64,000 nt of DNA from Blastocatellia bacterium. Lineage in GTDB: Bacteria; Acidobacteriota; Blastocatellia; UBA7656. Under the pieces are notes generated by a model. It had not been told where the DNA came from and did no database searches. It saw nothing but the letters and a program-made list of their open reading frames with translations. The stretch covers positions 1-64,000 of the forward strand of contig DATENM010000050.1 in the NCBI GenBank assembly GCA_035275065.1. The letters are read 5' to 3'. Shown here one piece after another: positions 1 through 6,939 of the stretch. The translations under genes were made by a program, and so were the position numbers. Positions within the stretch are counted from its first letter, which is position 1; each line of letters begins with the position of its first letter.

Positions 1-789
1 CCAATGACAAACAACTGGAGCGCGTGTTGCGATAAATCAGCGCGATCAAGTAGGCTTCCAGTGCAGGGGTTAGTGAGGGGTTGATGTTGACCATAACACC
101 AACATTCTATGCCTCTTTCGACCCCCTGCGTAAAATCAGTCTACAGAGGAACGCCTCTTTCTTTTAGAGAATGAATAGACCCTGTAGAACTCACCGCCCC
201 CGTTTAAGCGATTGCCAGGAAGCAGCAGAAAAATGTTGGAAAGTCGCACAAACTTACTCCATCAGCTTACTCTGTTCAGGCCGCAGGCGCTCATTCTTGA
301 CCACGGGGCGGTGAGGTCAGGCAACGTCAGGAAGAAGCGAAGGAACGTCAGCGCCAGGAGGCGAAGGATAAAGCAAAGTAAGCCAAGCATCGTGCCGCGC
401 GACAATCCTGACCGCGCGGCCTCCGATGGGTGCGATTGTTAGACAGCGAACGTGCAGCTGTTCACTTTCGTGTAGCACACAATGAACGCCTTCAGGAAGG
501 TCAAGCGGTCCAACAATAATTTCTACAAAATATTTCAATAGTAAAGGCGCCGGCAGCAAATACCGGATTGAAGTCGTCATCAGAGAACGTGTAATGAGAA
601 AGAAGTCGGCCCGCCACTAGTCGGGGATACGCAAATAACTCGAATGGCAGGCCGATGTTCTGAAATCATATCCCATCCTGACGCTCGAAGTCACCTATAC
701 CGCGAGCAGCGTCACAGTGAATTTGCAGATTCAATTTGGAATGGTTGCTATTCGAGAACGGAGTAAGAGGCCGAACCTCGGGCACTAGC
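1..789. other. No convincing gene; contains one dispersed repeat
   Basis: No open frame in this stretch shows recognisable protein motifs. The only structured item I can support is a copy of a dispersed repeat at 190-218, listed separately. The longest minus-strand frame (317-580) has no clear ribosome-binding site and no family I recognise, so I do not call it. Confidence 0.5.
190..230 (+). repeat. Dispersed repeat, copy A
   Basis: The first 29 bases (CTCACCGCCCCCGTTT then AAGCGATTGCCAG) match 26 of 29 bases of the perfect inverted pair at 38440-38468 and 43921-43949. The similarity to the 38440 copy continues into a GCAGCAGAA stretch. The sequence on the CTCACC side is not shared. It may be the end of a mobile element or an insertion target; the nature is unknown. 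Confidence 0.6.
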
Positions 790-1074
790 TCATACCCCCA
801 TGTGTTTTGGAGACGACGGCAGCTTCTCCGGTACGTCTAGCTCATCACTAACGATTACATCCAAGCATACTCCGGCCAGTTGGACATACTTCAAGAGGAC
901 TGGTAGTGGGGGCTCGCGTGTGCCGAGCTCGTACCCTGAGACAGCGCTGCGGAAAAGCCCGTCGGCAAGGTCCAGGCTGCGGAGCATCTCATTCTGCGAC
1001 AGCCCTAAAGAATTCCGGATCTGGAGCAGCTTCGCCGCCAGCCGCTTCGGCTTCGGGCGTGAGACCCTTCCCAT
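790..1074 (-). CDS. XRE-family helix-turn-helix regulator (paralogue 1)
   Basis: A 94-residue protein with a basic N-terminus (MGRVSRPKPKRLAAKLLQIR) and an HTH of the lambda-repressor type: LSQNEMLRSL forms the first helix pair and SAVSGYELGTREPP the recognition region. It is clearly homologous to the 98-residue product of 27075-27371; they share the start, the AxKLLQIR segment and the VLLKYxxLAGVCxDV segment. The start codon lies inside an inverted repeat (1070-1095), and a small palindrome (1126-1139) sits upstream, so autoregulation is plausible. No partner toxin gene is visible beside it. Function beyond DNA binding is unknown. The start is supported by conservation with the paralogue. 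Confidence 0.8.
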   Translation of the reverse strand: MGRVSRPKPKRLAAKLLQIRNSLGLSQNEMLRSLDLADGLFRSAVSGYELGTREPPLPVLLKYVQLAGVCLDVIVSDELDVPEKLPSSPKHMGV

Positions 1075-1095
1075 CAGGATAGCCCTCCTGACGGG
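1070..1095 (-). promoter_or_regulatory. Hairpin covering the RBS and start codon of the XRE gene
   Basis: CCCATCAGG at 1070-1078 pairs with CCTGACGGG at 1087-1095 with one position that is a G-U type pair. The ATG (1074-1072) and the AGGAGG-like ribosome site on the minus strand both fall in the hairpin. The same arrangement occurs at the paralogue (27368-27391), which argues that it is functional. Confidence 0.45.
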
Positions 1096-1125
1096 ATAGG
1101 CAGATTGAAAAACTCCTTGCCTTGC

Positions 1126-1139
1126 GACGTAAATACGTC
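1126..1139. promoter_or_regulatory. Candidate operator upstream of the XRE gene
   Basis: A short perfect inverted repeat, GACGT-AAAT-ACGTC, lies about 50 bp upstream of the XRE start. Inference only: position and symmetry fit an autoregulatory operator. Confidence 0.35.
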
Positions 1140-1390
1140 AAATATGGGATCCCACCGCGTTTCTGCCGGGAGTCTCAGTTTTACGGACTCGCCGGCGGGC
1201 TTCAGGTGAGGTTATCTGAAGCCCCCTCTTTCTTATTCGCAACGAAGCATAGCAAAAACGCCGGGTTGAGTCATTGTCAAGGCAGCCGGCGTCAGGCGCT
1301 GATGGATTGCAGACTTGTGCGGCGATCCACATCGGGCAGACGAGGCGGGGACTTTCAGAATAATGCAAGAAGGGAGACTACGCCTTCAGT

Positions 1391-1699
1391 ATGGACACGG
1401 GCGGCGCGCGCAGCAAGTCCTGGGAAGAGTTCGAGGACACGGTTTTCAATTTCGTCATCACAGTGTGCGACAACGCCCGCGAGTCGTGCCCGGTGTGGCC
1501 CGGCCAGCCCATCGTTGCCCACTGGGGCGTCCCTGACCCGGCGGCAGGCAAGGGCACCGACAAAGAGATCTTCGCCGCATTCAAGCAGGCCGCGTTCCTG
1601 CTCCAGCGCCGCATCGAGCTGTTCTGTTCGCTGCCGATCGAGAAGCTCTACCGGCTCAAGCTCGAACAGATGACGCGCGAGATCGGCAAGGCGCAGTGA
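1391..1699 (+). pseudogene. arsC: Truncated arsenate reductase (C-terminal half of LMW-PTP-type ArsC)
   Basis: The frame encodes 102 residues that match the C-terminal half of thioredoxin-coupled, low-molecular-weight-phosphatase-type ArsC. Recognisable pieces are GARSKSWEEFE, the ITVCDNA segment, CPVWPGQP, AHWGVPDPAA, GTDKE and a final RRIELFCSLPIEKL helix. The family is usually about 130-150 residues and starts with the phosphate-binding loop CxxNxxRS; that N-terminus is absent here, and none of the sequence upstream of 1391 restores it. Without the nucleophilic cysteine loop the product cannot reduce arsenate. The gene runs convergently towards arsR (stop at 1700) with no space between. 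It is most likely the relic of an ordinary ars operon. Confidence 0.75.
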
Positions 1700-2101
1700 T
1701 CAAACGGCCGCGAGGCCGACCGGCCTAGGCGCGCCCTGGAGCTGCACCGGCAGGACCGGCGCGCAGCAGACGGAGCGCAGGCGTTTGATGTCCTGCTGCA
1801 TCTGCTTGTCGGCTTCCAGCCAAGTCCGCACACCGCGCAAGACTTCTGCCGCGTTCGCGTCGGGCGGGGTGACAAGGCGGTAATGCATCCACCTCCCGTC
1901 GCGGCGCGCGTCCACGATCTCCGCTCGCTTCAAGTACGCTAGGTGGCGTGAAATCTTCGGTTGGCTGGTGCCGAGGATCTCGACCAGAAAGCACACGCAC
2001 ACCTCGCCGGCACCCATCAGGTTAATGAGCCTGAGGCGCGTCCGGTCGGCCAGCGCCCGGAAGAACAACTCCATGTCGAACGGCTCGATTGCTCTCGTCA
2101 T
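1700..2101 (-). CDS. arsR: ArsR-family arsenic-responsive repressor (copy 1)
   Basis: A 133-residue ArsR/SmtB winged-helix protein. FRALADRTRLRLINLM is the family's first helix, and the recognition helix is SQPKISRHLAYLKRAEIV. The metalloid sensor cysteines are C35 and C37 (VCVCFLVEIL, matching the ELCVCDL motif), with an extra vicinal pair C112-C113 near the C-terminus. It is divergent from the arsI-like gene at 2205, and the intergenic region has a near-consensus promoter overlapped by symmetric AT-rich sequence. By family knowledge it releases its operator on binding As(III) or an organoarsenical(III). A close paralogue with the same cysteine layout lies at 19750-20154, also divergent from an arsI-like gene. 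Confidence 0.93.
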   Translation of the reverse strand: MTRAIEPFDMELFFRALADRTRLRLINLMGAGEVCVCFLVEILGTSQPKISRHLAYLKRAEIVDARRDGRWMHYRLVTPPDANAAEVLRGVRTWLEADKQMQQDIKRLRSVCCAPVLPVQLQGAPRPVGLAAV

Positions 2102-2134
2102 AAGGCTATTTTAGCACGATCTGATAAATATGCC

Positions 2135-2163
2135 TTGACATATATGAAGAGCGGAACTATGAT
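2135..2163 (+). promoter_or_regulatory. Sigma-70 promoter and probable ArsR operator
   Basis: TTGACA (2135-2140) and TATGAT (2158-2163) are separated by exactly 17 bp, a nearly perfect housekeeping promoter reading towards the arsI-like genes. The -10 region lies inside a small inverted repeat (GCGGA-7 nt-TCCGC) flanked by ATATATG and CATATAT, which resembles the ArsR operator before the second arsR/arsI pair. Repression would therefore work by occluding the -10 element. Confidence 0.7.
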
Positions 2164-2204
2164 CCGCATATATACGTTTGAGCAAATATGAAGGGAGAAC
2201 GACC

Positions 2205-2669
2205 ATGACAGATCAACTAAACGGGGTGCAGGCGCTGAAAGCGCATCTCGCCCTGAATGTGAAGGACGTTACACAGAGCATTGAATTCTACAAGAAGATG
2301 CTCGGTATTGAGCCGAGCAAGGTGCGGACGGGCTACGCCAAGTTCGACGTGCAGAACCCGCCGCTCAATCTGACTCTCAATCAGGCGCCCTTCAACGAGC
2401 GCGGGGCGCTGTCGCACCTCGGCATCCAGGTATCCTCGACCGACGACGTGTTCAAGGTGCGTGAGAACTGGGCAGCGGCTGACTTGCTGACCAGAGACGA
2501 GATGCAGACCGACTGCTGTTATGCAGTGCAGGATAAGGCATGGGTACACGACCCGGACGGTAACGAGTGGGAGGTCTTCGTCGTGCTGGAAGACGGCCTG
2601 CCGGAGAAGGTCGGCGCTTCATGCGAAACGAGCACCTGCTGCGCGCCAACGGTTGCGCTGGGCCGCTAA
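2205..2669 (+). CDS. arsI: ArsI/CadI-family dioxygenase (C-As lyase-like), copy 1
   Basis: A 154-residue vicinal-oxygen-chelate protein. ArsI is a Fe(II) dioxygenase that breaks the carbon-arsenic bond of trivalent organoarsenicals. The expected iron ligands are H14 (KAHLALNV), H71 (SHLGIQV) and E123 (NEWEVFVV), spaced as in characterised ArsI. The substrate-binding vicinal pair is C104-C105 (MQTDCCYA). The tail carries additional cysteines (STCC). I chose ATG 2205 because AAGGGAG lies eight bases upstream; a TTG at 2178 is possible in frame but has no ribosome site. The gene is first in an operon with a paralogue (2693) and ArsN2. CadI-type metal binding without lyase activity is the alternative. 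Confidence 0.88.
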   Translation: MTDQLNGVQALKAHLALNVKDVTQSIEFYKKMLGIEPSKVRTGYAKFDVQNPPLNLTLNQAPFNERGALSHLGIQVSSTDDVFKVRENWAAADLLTRDEMQTDCCYAVQDKAWVHDPDGNEWEVFVVLEDGLPEKVGASCETSTCCAPTVALGR

Positions 2670-2692
2670 AGCGTAGAGCATAGAGGAACGCC

Positions 2693-3190
2693 ATGAGTAC
2701 ACACGACGCCCAACCGATTAACACCTTGCAGGCGCACATCGCCATCAACGTCCGCGACGTGGAGCAAAGCATCGCCTTCTACCGCAAGCTGTTCGGGGTC
2801 GAGCCGAGCAAAGTCCGCCCCGGCTATGGCAAGTTTAACCTGCAGAACCCGCCCCTGAATCTGACGCTGAACGGGCGACCGTTCACCGACAAGGGGGCGC
2901 TCTACCACCTCGGCATTCAGGTCGCCTCGACCGCAGACGTGCTGGCGATGCGCGACCGCTGGCAGGCCGCCGGCCTCACCACCCGCGAGGAGATGCAAAC
3001 CGTCTGCGGTTACGCGCTGCAAGACAAGTCATGGGTGCAAGACCCGGACGGCAACAACTGGGAAGTCTTCGTCGTCCACCAGGACAATCTGATGTACAGC
3101 AACGTGGATAGCTCGGTGCAGTCGGCAGAGCCAGCTTGCCCGGCGGCCGCCTGCTGCCCGACCGTAGCGGAGACGCCCCCGCTGGCTTGA
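2693..3190 (+). CDS. ArsI/CadI-family protein lacking the vicinal cysteine pair, copy 2
   Basis: A 165-residue paralogue of the preceding protein, 23 bp downstream, with GAGGAACGCC before the ATG. The predicted iron ligands are kept: H15, H72 and E124 (NNWEVFVV). The arsenic-binding pair is not: the loop reads MQTVCGYALQ, so C105 is followed by G106 instead of a second cysteine. The C-terminal tail is cysteine-rich (ACPAAACCP). By family knowledge, loss of the pair should abolish or change trivalent methylarsenical binding. The protein may therefore have another substrate, or act as a metalloid chaperone through its tail. Both are inference. Confidence 0.85.
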   Translation: MSTHDAQPINTLQAHIAINVRDVEQSIAFYRKLFGVEPSKVRPGYGKFNLQNPPLNLTLNGRPFTDKGALYHLGIQVASTADVLAMRDRWQAAGLTTREEMQTVCGYALQDKSWVQDPDGNNWEVFVVHQDNLMYSNVDSSVQSAEPACPAAACCPTVAETPPLA

Positions 3191-3201
3191 GCAAAGATAC
3201 C

Positions 3202-3657
3202 ATGAGCATCACGATCTCAAAGGCGTCGCGCGCCGACCTGCCCGAAATCTTAGATTTGCTCGTCACGGTAGAACTGCCGCAGGAAGGCGTCGCGGAGCAT
3301 CTGGGCGGCTTTCTCGTGGCCCGCGAGGGCAATCGGCTTGTCGGGTGCGCGGGCTTAGAGCGTTACCCTCGGCTGGGCCTGCTGCGCTCGGTTGCGGTCG
3401 CGCCCGATTGCCAGCACAGCGGACTAGGCTCGAAGCTCACTGCGGCGCTGCTTCAGGATACCGCGAAGTCCGGCCTCGATGAGGTGGTGCTGTTGACGGC
3501 AACGGCGCGTGACTTCTTTGCTCGGCGGTTCGGATTCGACGAAGTCCCGCGCACGGTGTACGACGAGAGGCTGGCGGAATCGCCGGAGTGGAAATTACCG
3601 CGCTGTTCGTCTGCCGTTTGCATGGTCTACCGGACTCAAGACCCGAACAAGCAATAA
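3202..3657 (+). CDS. arsN2: ArsN2-type GNAT N-acetyltransferase
   Basis: A 151-residue GNAT protein. The acetyl-CoA site is visible as LLRSVAVAPDCQHSGLGSKL, and the C-terminus has FFARRFGF and a SAVCMVYR ending typical of the arsenic-operon acetyltransferases called ArsN2. Related ArsN1 enzymes acetylate the amino group of arsinothricin and phosphinothricin; the substrate of ArsN2 is less certain. ATG 3202 lies 11 bp after the stop of the preceding gene and begins MSITISKASRADLPEIL, the normal family start. It closes the operon arsI-arsI2-arsN2. An amino-bearing organoarsenical is a possible substrate (inference). Confidence 0.87.
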   Translation: MSITISKASRADLPEILDLLVTVELPQEGVAEHLGGFLVAREGNRLVGCAGLERYPRLGLLRSVAVAPDCQHSGLGSKLTAALLQDTAKSGLDEVVLLTATARDFFARRFGFDEVPRTVYDERLAESPEWKLPRCSSAVCMVYRTQDPNKQ

Positions 3658-3687
3658 CCTTCAACTACATTAACCGGAGGCACTGAG

Positions 3688-4464
3688 ATGCGCATAATTC
3701 GCGTTGTATTATCCGTCTGCCTGTTGGCGGTCGCGGCATTCCCGCAAGACCCGCTCAAGACGCTGCCGAACGCTTACAAGCTGGAATTCGAGAACGAGTA
3801 CGTGCGGGTGGTTCGCGTCCACTACGCGCCGCACGAGAAGCTGCCGGCGCACGAGCACACGCTGACGGCCTCGGCCTACGTCTACCTGAACGACGGCGGG
3901 CCGGTCGTCTTCAACCACATTGATAAGGACTATGGGGCGGTCACCCGACCGGCGACCAAGGCGGGCAGCTTCCGGGTCTACCGCGGCATTCAAGAGCACC
4001 ACGAGGTGGAGAACCAGTCCGACCTGCCTAGTGATTTTCTTAGAGTCGAGTTCAAGACCGAGCCGCTCGGCGAAAAGAGTTTGAAGGGGCGCTACTACCG
4101 CGAAGCGTACCCGGCGGGCGAGAACTTTCAGAAGGTGCAATTCGAGAACGACCAGGTGAGGATCACGCGGCTGGTCTGCGCGCCGGGTAAGCGTATCGAG
4201 GTGGCCGCCGGCGCAAACGAACCGGCGCTTCTCATCGCCCTGTCGCCGGCGCAGTTCAAATGGGGTGATGGCAAAGGCAGTGCGGCGCAGGTCAGGCTCG
4301 GCCTGGGGCAGGCGAGATGGGTGGCGGCCAACCGGCGCGAGCTGGTCGCCAACACCGGCGGCAAGCCGGCGGAGTTGCTGCGATTTGATTTCAAGACGAA
4401 GCCTCTCTCCAAAGAGGAGCTTGAAAAGAAGAAGAAACATGAGCATCCTCAAAAAAGCTCCTGA
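3688..4464 (+). CDS. Exported cupin-domain protein
   Basis: A 258-residue protein with a short signal peptide ([20 protein letters not shown]) and two cupin-like halves. The first half contains the metal-binding style motif [15 protein letters not shown] and a later EHHEVEN; the second half repeats the [16 protein letters not shown] pattern without clear histidines. GGAGG precedes the ATG by eight bases. It follows arsN2 by 30 bp on the same strand and may be read from the arsI promoter. Such periplasmic cupins are common in acidobacteria, mostly without known function. I do not assign a substrate. The C-terminus is a lysine-rich run ending directly before a long palindrome. Confidence 0.75.
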   Translation: MRIIRVVLSVCLLAVAAFPQDPLKTLPNAYKLEFENEYVRVVRVHYAPHEKLPAHEHTLTASAYVYLNDGGPVVFNHIDKDYGAVTRPATKAGSFRVYRGIQEHHEVENQSDLPSDFLRVEFKTEPLGEKSLKGRYYREAYPAGENFQKVQFENDQVRITRLVCAPGKRIEVAAGANEPALLIALSPAQFKWGDGKGSAAQVRLGLGQARWVAANRRELVANTGGKPAELLRFDFKTKPLSKEELEKKKKHEHPQKSS

Positions 4465-4466
4465 TG

Positions 4467-4507
4467 CTTTGACGCTTGGTATCTAACTTAGATACCAAGC
4501 GTCAAAG
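4467..4507. terminator. Perfect 41-bp palindrome after the arsI-arsN2-cupin operon
   Basis: Two 20-bp arms (4467-4486 and 4488-4507) are perfectly complementary around a single central C; the left arm begins CTTTGACGCTTGGTATCTAA. It starts two bases after the cupin stop codon. There is no T-run after it, so it is not a textbook intrinsic terminator, but its position suggests transcript-end or bidirectional terminator function. A recombination or cruciform site is the alternative. Confidence 0.6.
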
Positions 4508-5146
4508 GATTTCGCCTTGTGCTCGACACGCTCTTGAGTGTTACCAGGAGCATTGGCACATCCCTTTCACCCTTGGGGGATGCCGCTCACCATCCACAAT
4601 GCCCGCATACGGATTACCTCTACGCTCCACCCGCTTTCACATCGGCGGGAAGTCGTTCATCGTGTCGGTCGCCAATTCTTACCATCGCCGACTTCACGCT
4701 GCCTCAGACGTAAACTCACTCGATGTCAGACCCTCCTGTGCCTATTATCGCCTGCCGTTAAATCAACACTCCCGAAAAAGCATTAATCAACCCGCAGAAA
4801 CAGTGGATCTAAGACATGAAGCATAGTTCATACTCAAGTTGTAGTTAGTTATATACAATACTCAGTATATTTTGAAAGCAGAATCTTTTTTTTAATTTTG
4901 CTTATAGAAAATACGGATCCTAATAGCGGAGACAGAATTATCGAGGAGCTTATAAAGGCGGGTGTTACCTGGCGCAGGCGGTAAGCTGCCGATGAACCAG
5001 AGCACGAACGATCTGGTCTGCCGGTCGGGGTCGAACACTTGTAGGGCGCAGCCACAGGCCATTGTCCTGCTCGCTGAAGCACCTCTTAAAGCGCCTCTGT
5101 GTTAGACGACTTGGGGAGATAGGTATTCTTCATTTTCGGCACTCTA
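4508..5146. other. Gene-free interval between operons
   Basis: I see no convincing coding sequence. Plus-strand frames up to about 116 codons exist at 4476-4826, but they overlap one another in all three frames, start inside the palindrome, and show no family motif. The part from about 4830 to 4920 is clearly AT-rich compared with its surroundings. Confidence 0.5.
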
Positions 5147-5163
5147 ATCGCTGACTCAGCGAT
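5147..5163. promoter_or_regulatory. Palindromic candidate operator before the XRE/PiT block
   Basis: ATCGCTGA-C-TCAGCGAT is a perfect 8+1+8 palindrome, 50 bp upstream of the XRE gene. It is a good candidate for the binding site of that regulator. Confidence 0.45.
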
Positions 5164-5213
5164 CAATATGTAAAATTGGGTCAACAAGCCCTGGAGAATA
5201 CTGTACCCCCCTC

Positions 5214-5507
5214 ATGAGACCAAGAGCGAAGTCGAGCAAAAGTGTTTACTTTCAGATCCCTGATGATCGCTCTCTACTGCTTCGTATGGCCATTGGCGAT
5301 CTGATCCGTGCTCACCGGAAGCGCCCGGAGCAGCCGATGACTCAAGAGGAATTGGCTTACAGGTCCGGAATCTCGTACGAGCACCTGAACCACATTGAGA
5401 ACTACAAAACGATGGTCTCGATCGACGTTCTCGACAGGATCGCCCTGGCGCTTGGCTTCTCCCGGTTGTCTGAATTCTTAGCCTGTGATGAGAAGAAACT
5501 GCTGTAG
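5214..5507 (+). CDS. XRE-family helix-turn-helix regulator
   Basis: A 97-residue protein with a 25-residue N-terminal extension and a Cro/CI-type HTH: IGDLIRAHRKR, then MTQEELAYRSGISYEHLNHIEN, then VSIDVLDRIALALG. It differs from the two XRE paralogues at 790 and 27075. A perfect palindrome lies just upstream. It precedes the PiT-AroA-mutase-decarboxylase-dehydrogenase run on the same strand by 222 bp, so it may control that block as well as itself (inference). ATG 5214 is the first start in frame, with no strong ribosome site. Confidence 0.82.
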   Translation: MRPRAKSSKSVYFQIPDDRSLLLRMAIGDLIRAHRKRPEQPMTQEELAYRSGISYEHLNHIENYKTMVSIDVLDRIALALGFSRLSEFLACDEKKLL

Positions 5508-5729
5508 AAACTAGGGCGCGGATTTGACCCGACATCTTCACTGCTGCGGCGCAGCTTCCCTGCGGGGTTTAACCAGTTCGGGGAGAGGTGTCTTTAAGGC
5601 AGTCGAGTCACGTCGGCCCTGAATCCGACAATAGATCGCGCTGGCTCCTACGTCATACGTTTTGCCCTCAATGCTCTTCTAGGGTGTGCGACGGAAAAGT
5701 TAAAAGTTAAAGGAAGGAGGTAAAACCCG

Positions 5730-6845
5730 TTGGTCTTAACAGTGATGATCTTTTTTATGACCCTTGCCCTCTGCTTTGCCAATGGCGCCAACGACGTCTC
5801 GAAATCTATCGCGACGCTGGTTGGCTCTCAGACGACGAGTTACCGGAAAGGGATTCTTTGGGGCACTGCCTGGACGGGGATTGGCGGCATTGCTTCCTTA
5901 TATTTTGCGACCGAGATGCTGAAAACCTTCAGCCTCTGGGTTCAGCCAGGCGTTGCCCTCGATCCGCTTTTCCCATTGAGTATTGCCGTGGGCACGACCG
6001 TGTGGGTAATTGCAGCCGCGCGGTTCGGCCTTCCTGTCTCGACAACCCATGCTCTGGTGGGGGCTATTTGCGGCGTCGCCACTTTTGCATACGGGGGCGA
6101 CAGCGTTGCCTGGGCAAAAATGACCGACAAGGTGCTCATCCCATTGTTGTTCAGTCCCTTGATTGGCCTGGTGCTGGCGTTCTTAATCACGCCTGCCGTT
6201 AAGAAGGTATTCAACTCCACCCGTGAGGTAGCACTCTGCGTCGTCTATCGCGGGAACAACCGGGCGGAGATGGCCGCGATGGCGACCGCTCAGGGAGGAG
6301 TCTTTGCAATCGGCGAGACGGCTGACGAGTGCTTCTGCGTCTACTACCCGAGAGTGGCAAAGGTCAATGCGGACCGTATGCACTGGCTCTCAAGCGGCTT
6401 GATCGCTTTCTCGCGGGCTTTAAACGATACGCCCAAGCTGGCCGCCGTACCCATCCTGTTTTTCACGATGGCTCCCCAGTCCGAGATTTCAAGGCCCCTT
6501 CTCTTTGGGCTTCTAACCCTGGCGATGTGCCTTGGGAGTTACCTCAATGGCACCCGAGTCACTAAAACCATGGCCGAGAAGATCACCAAGATTGCCGACG
6601 AGGAAGGCCTGGCGGCGAACCTGACATCAAGTTTGCTCGTCGGCATCGCCGCAAGATTCGGGCTGCCAGTATCAACGACCCATGTGACGAATGGCTCAAT
6701 CGTCGGGGTCGGCCTGCGGCAGGGTGGGGTGAAGGCTGTGTCATGGGAAACCGTGCGCGGCTTCCTCCTGGCCTGGATTGTCACGCTCCCGTGCAGTGCC
6801 CTGCTTGCCGTGATCACTTTTATCGTCGTGCGCGCATTGGTCTGA
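5730..6845 (+). CDS. pit: PiT-family inorganic phosphate/arsenate transporter
   Basis: A 371-residue integral membrane protein of the PiT family (PF01384). The duplicated signature is present twice: NGANDVSKSIATLVGS near the N-terminus with GLPVSTTHALVGAICG, and ALNDTPKLAAV with GLPVSTTHVTNGSIVG in the second half. PiT carriers take up phosphate with H+ or as a metal-phosphate complex, and also carry arsenate. The start is TTG 5730, chosen because AAGGAAGGAGG lies nine bases upstream and the protein starts directly at the first membrane helix. It is the first gene of the block that ends with the aldehyde dehydrogenase. Arsenate import for the pathway is inferred from context. Confidence 0.9.
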   Translation: MVLTVMIFFMTLALCFANGANDVSKSIATLVGSQTTSYRKGILWGTAWTGIGGIASLYFATEMLKTFSLWVQPGVALDPLFPLSIAVGTTVWVIAAARFGLPVSTTHALVGAICGVATFAYGGDSVAWAKMTDKVLIPLLFSPLIGLVLAFLITPAVKKVFNSTREVALCVVYRGNNRAEMAAMATAQGGVFAIGETADECFCVYYPRVAKVNADRMHWLSSGLIAFSRALNDTPKLAAVPILFFTMAPQSEISRPLLFGLLTLAMCLGSYLNGTRVTKTMAEKITKIADEEGLAANLTSSLLVGIAARFGLPVSTTHVTNGSIVGVGLRQGGVKAVSWETVRGFLLAWIVTLPCSALLAVITFIVVRALV

Positions 6846-6939
6846 CCCTACAAGGAGGCCGCTCCCCCATTGCCTGAGCGCTACACACGAAACACACTAA
6901 CCAGCAGGTTCCCGGAACCGTTTCCATTGAGGTGTAACA

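Noticed and set aside
317..580. 87-codon minus-strand frame near the window start
   Set aside because: No motif, no ribosome site, and it overlaps another random frame.
4476..4826. Plus-strand frames after the cupin gene
   Set aside because: Three overlapping frames, one starting inside the palindrome, with no motif or ribosome site.
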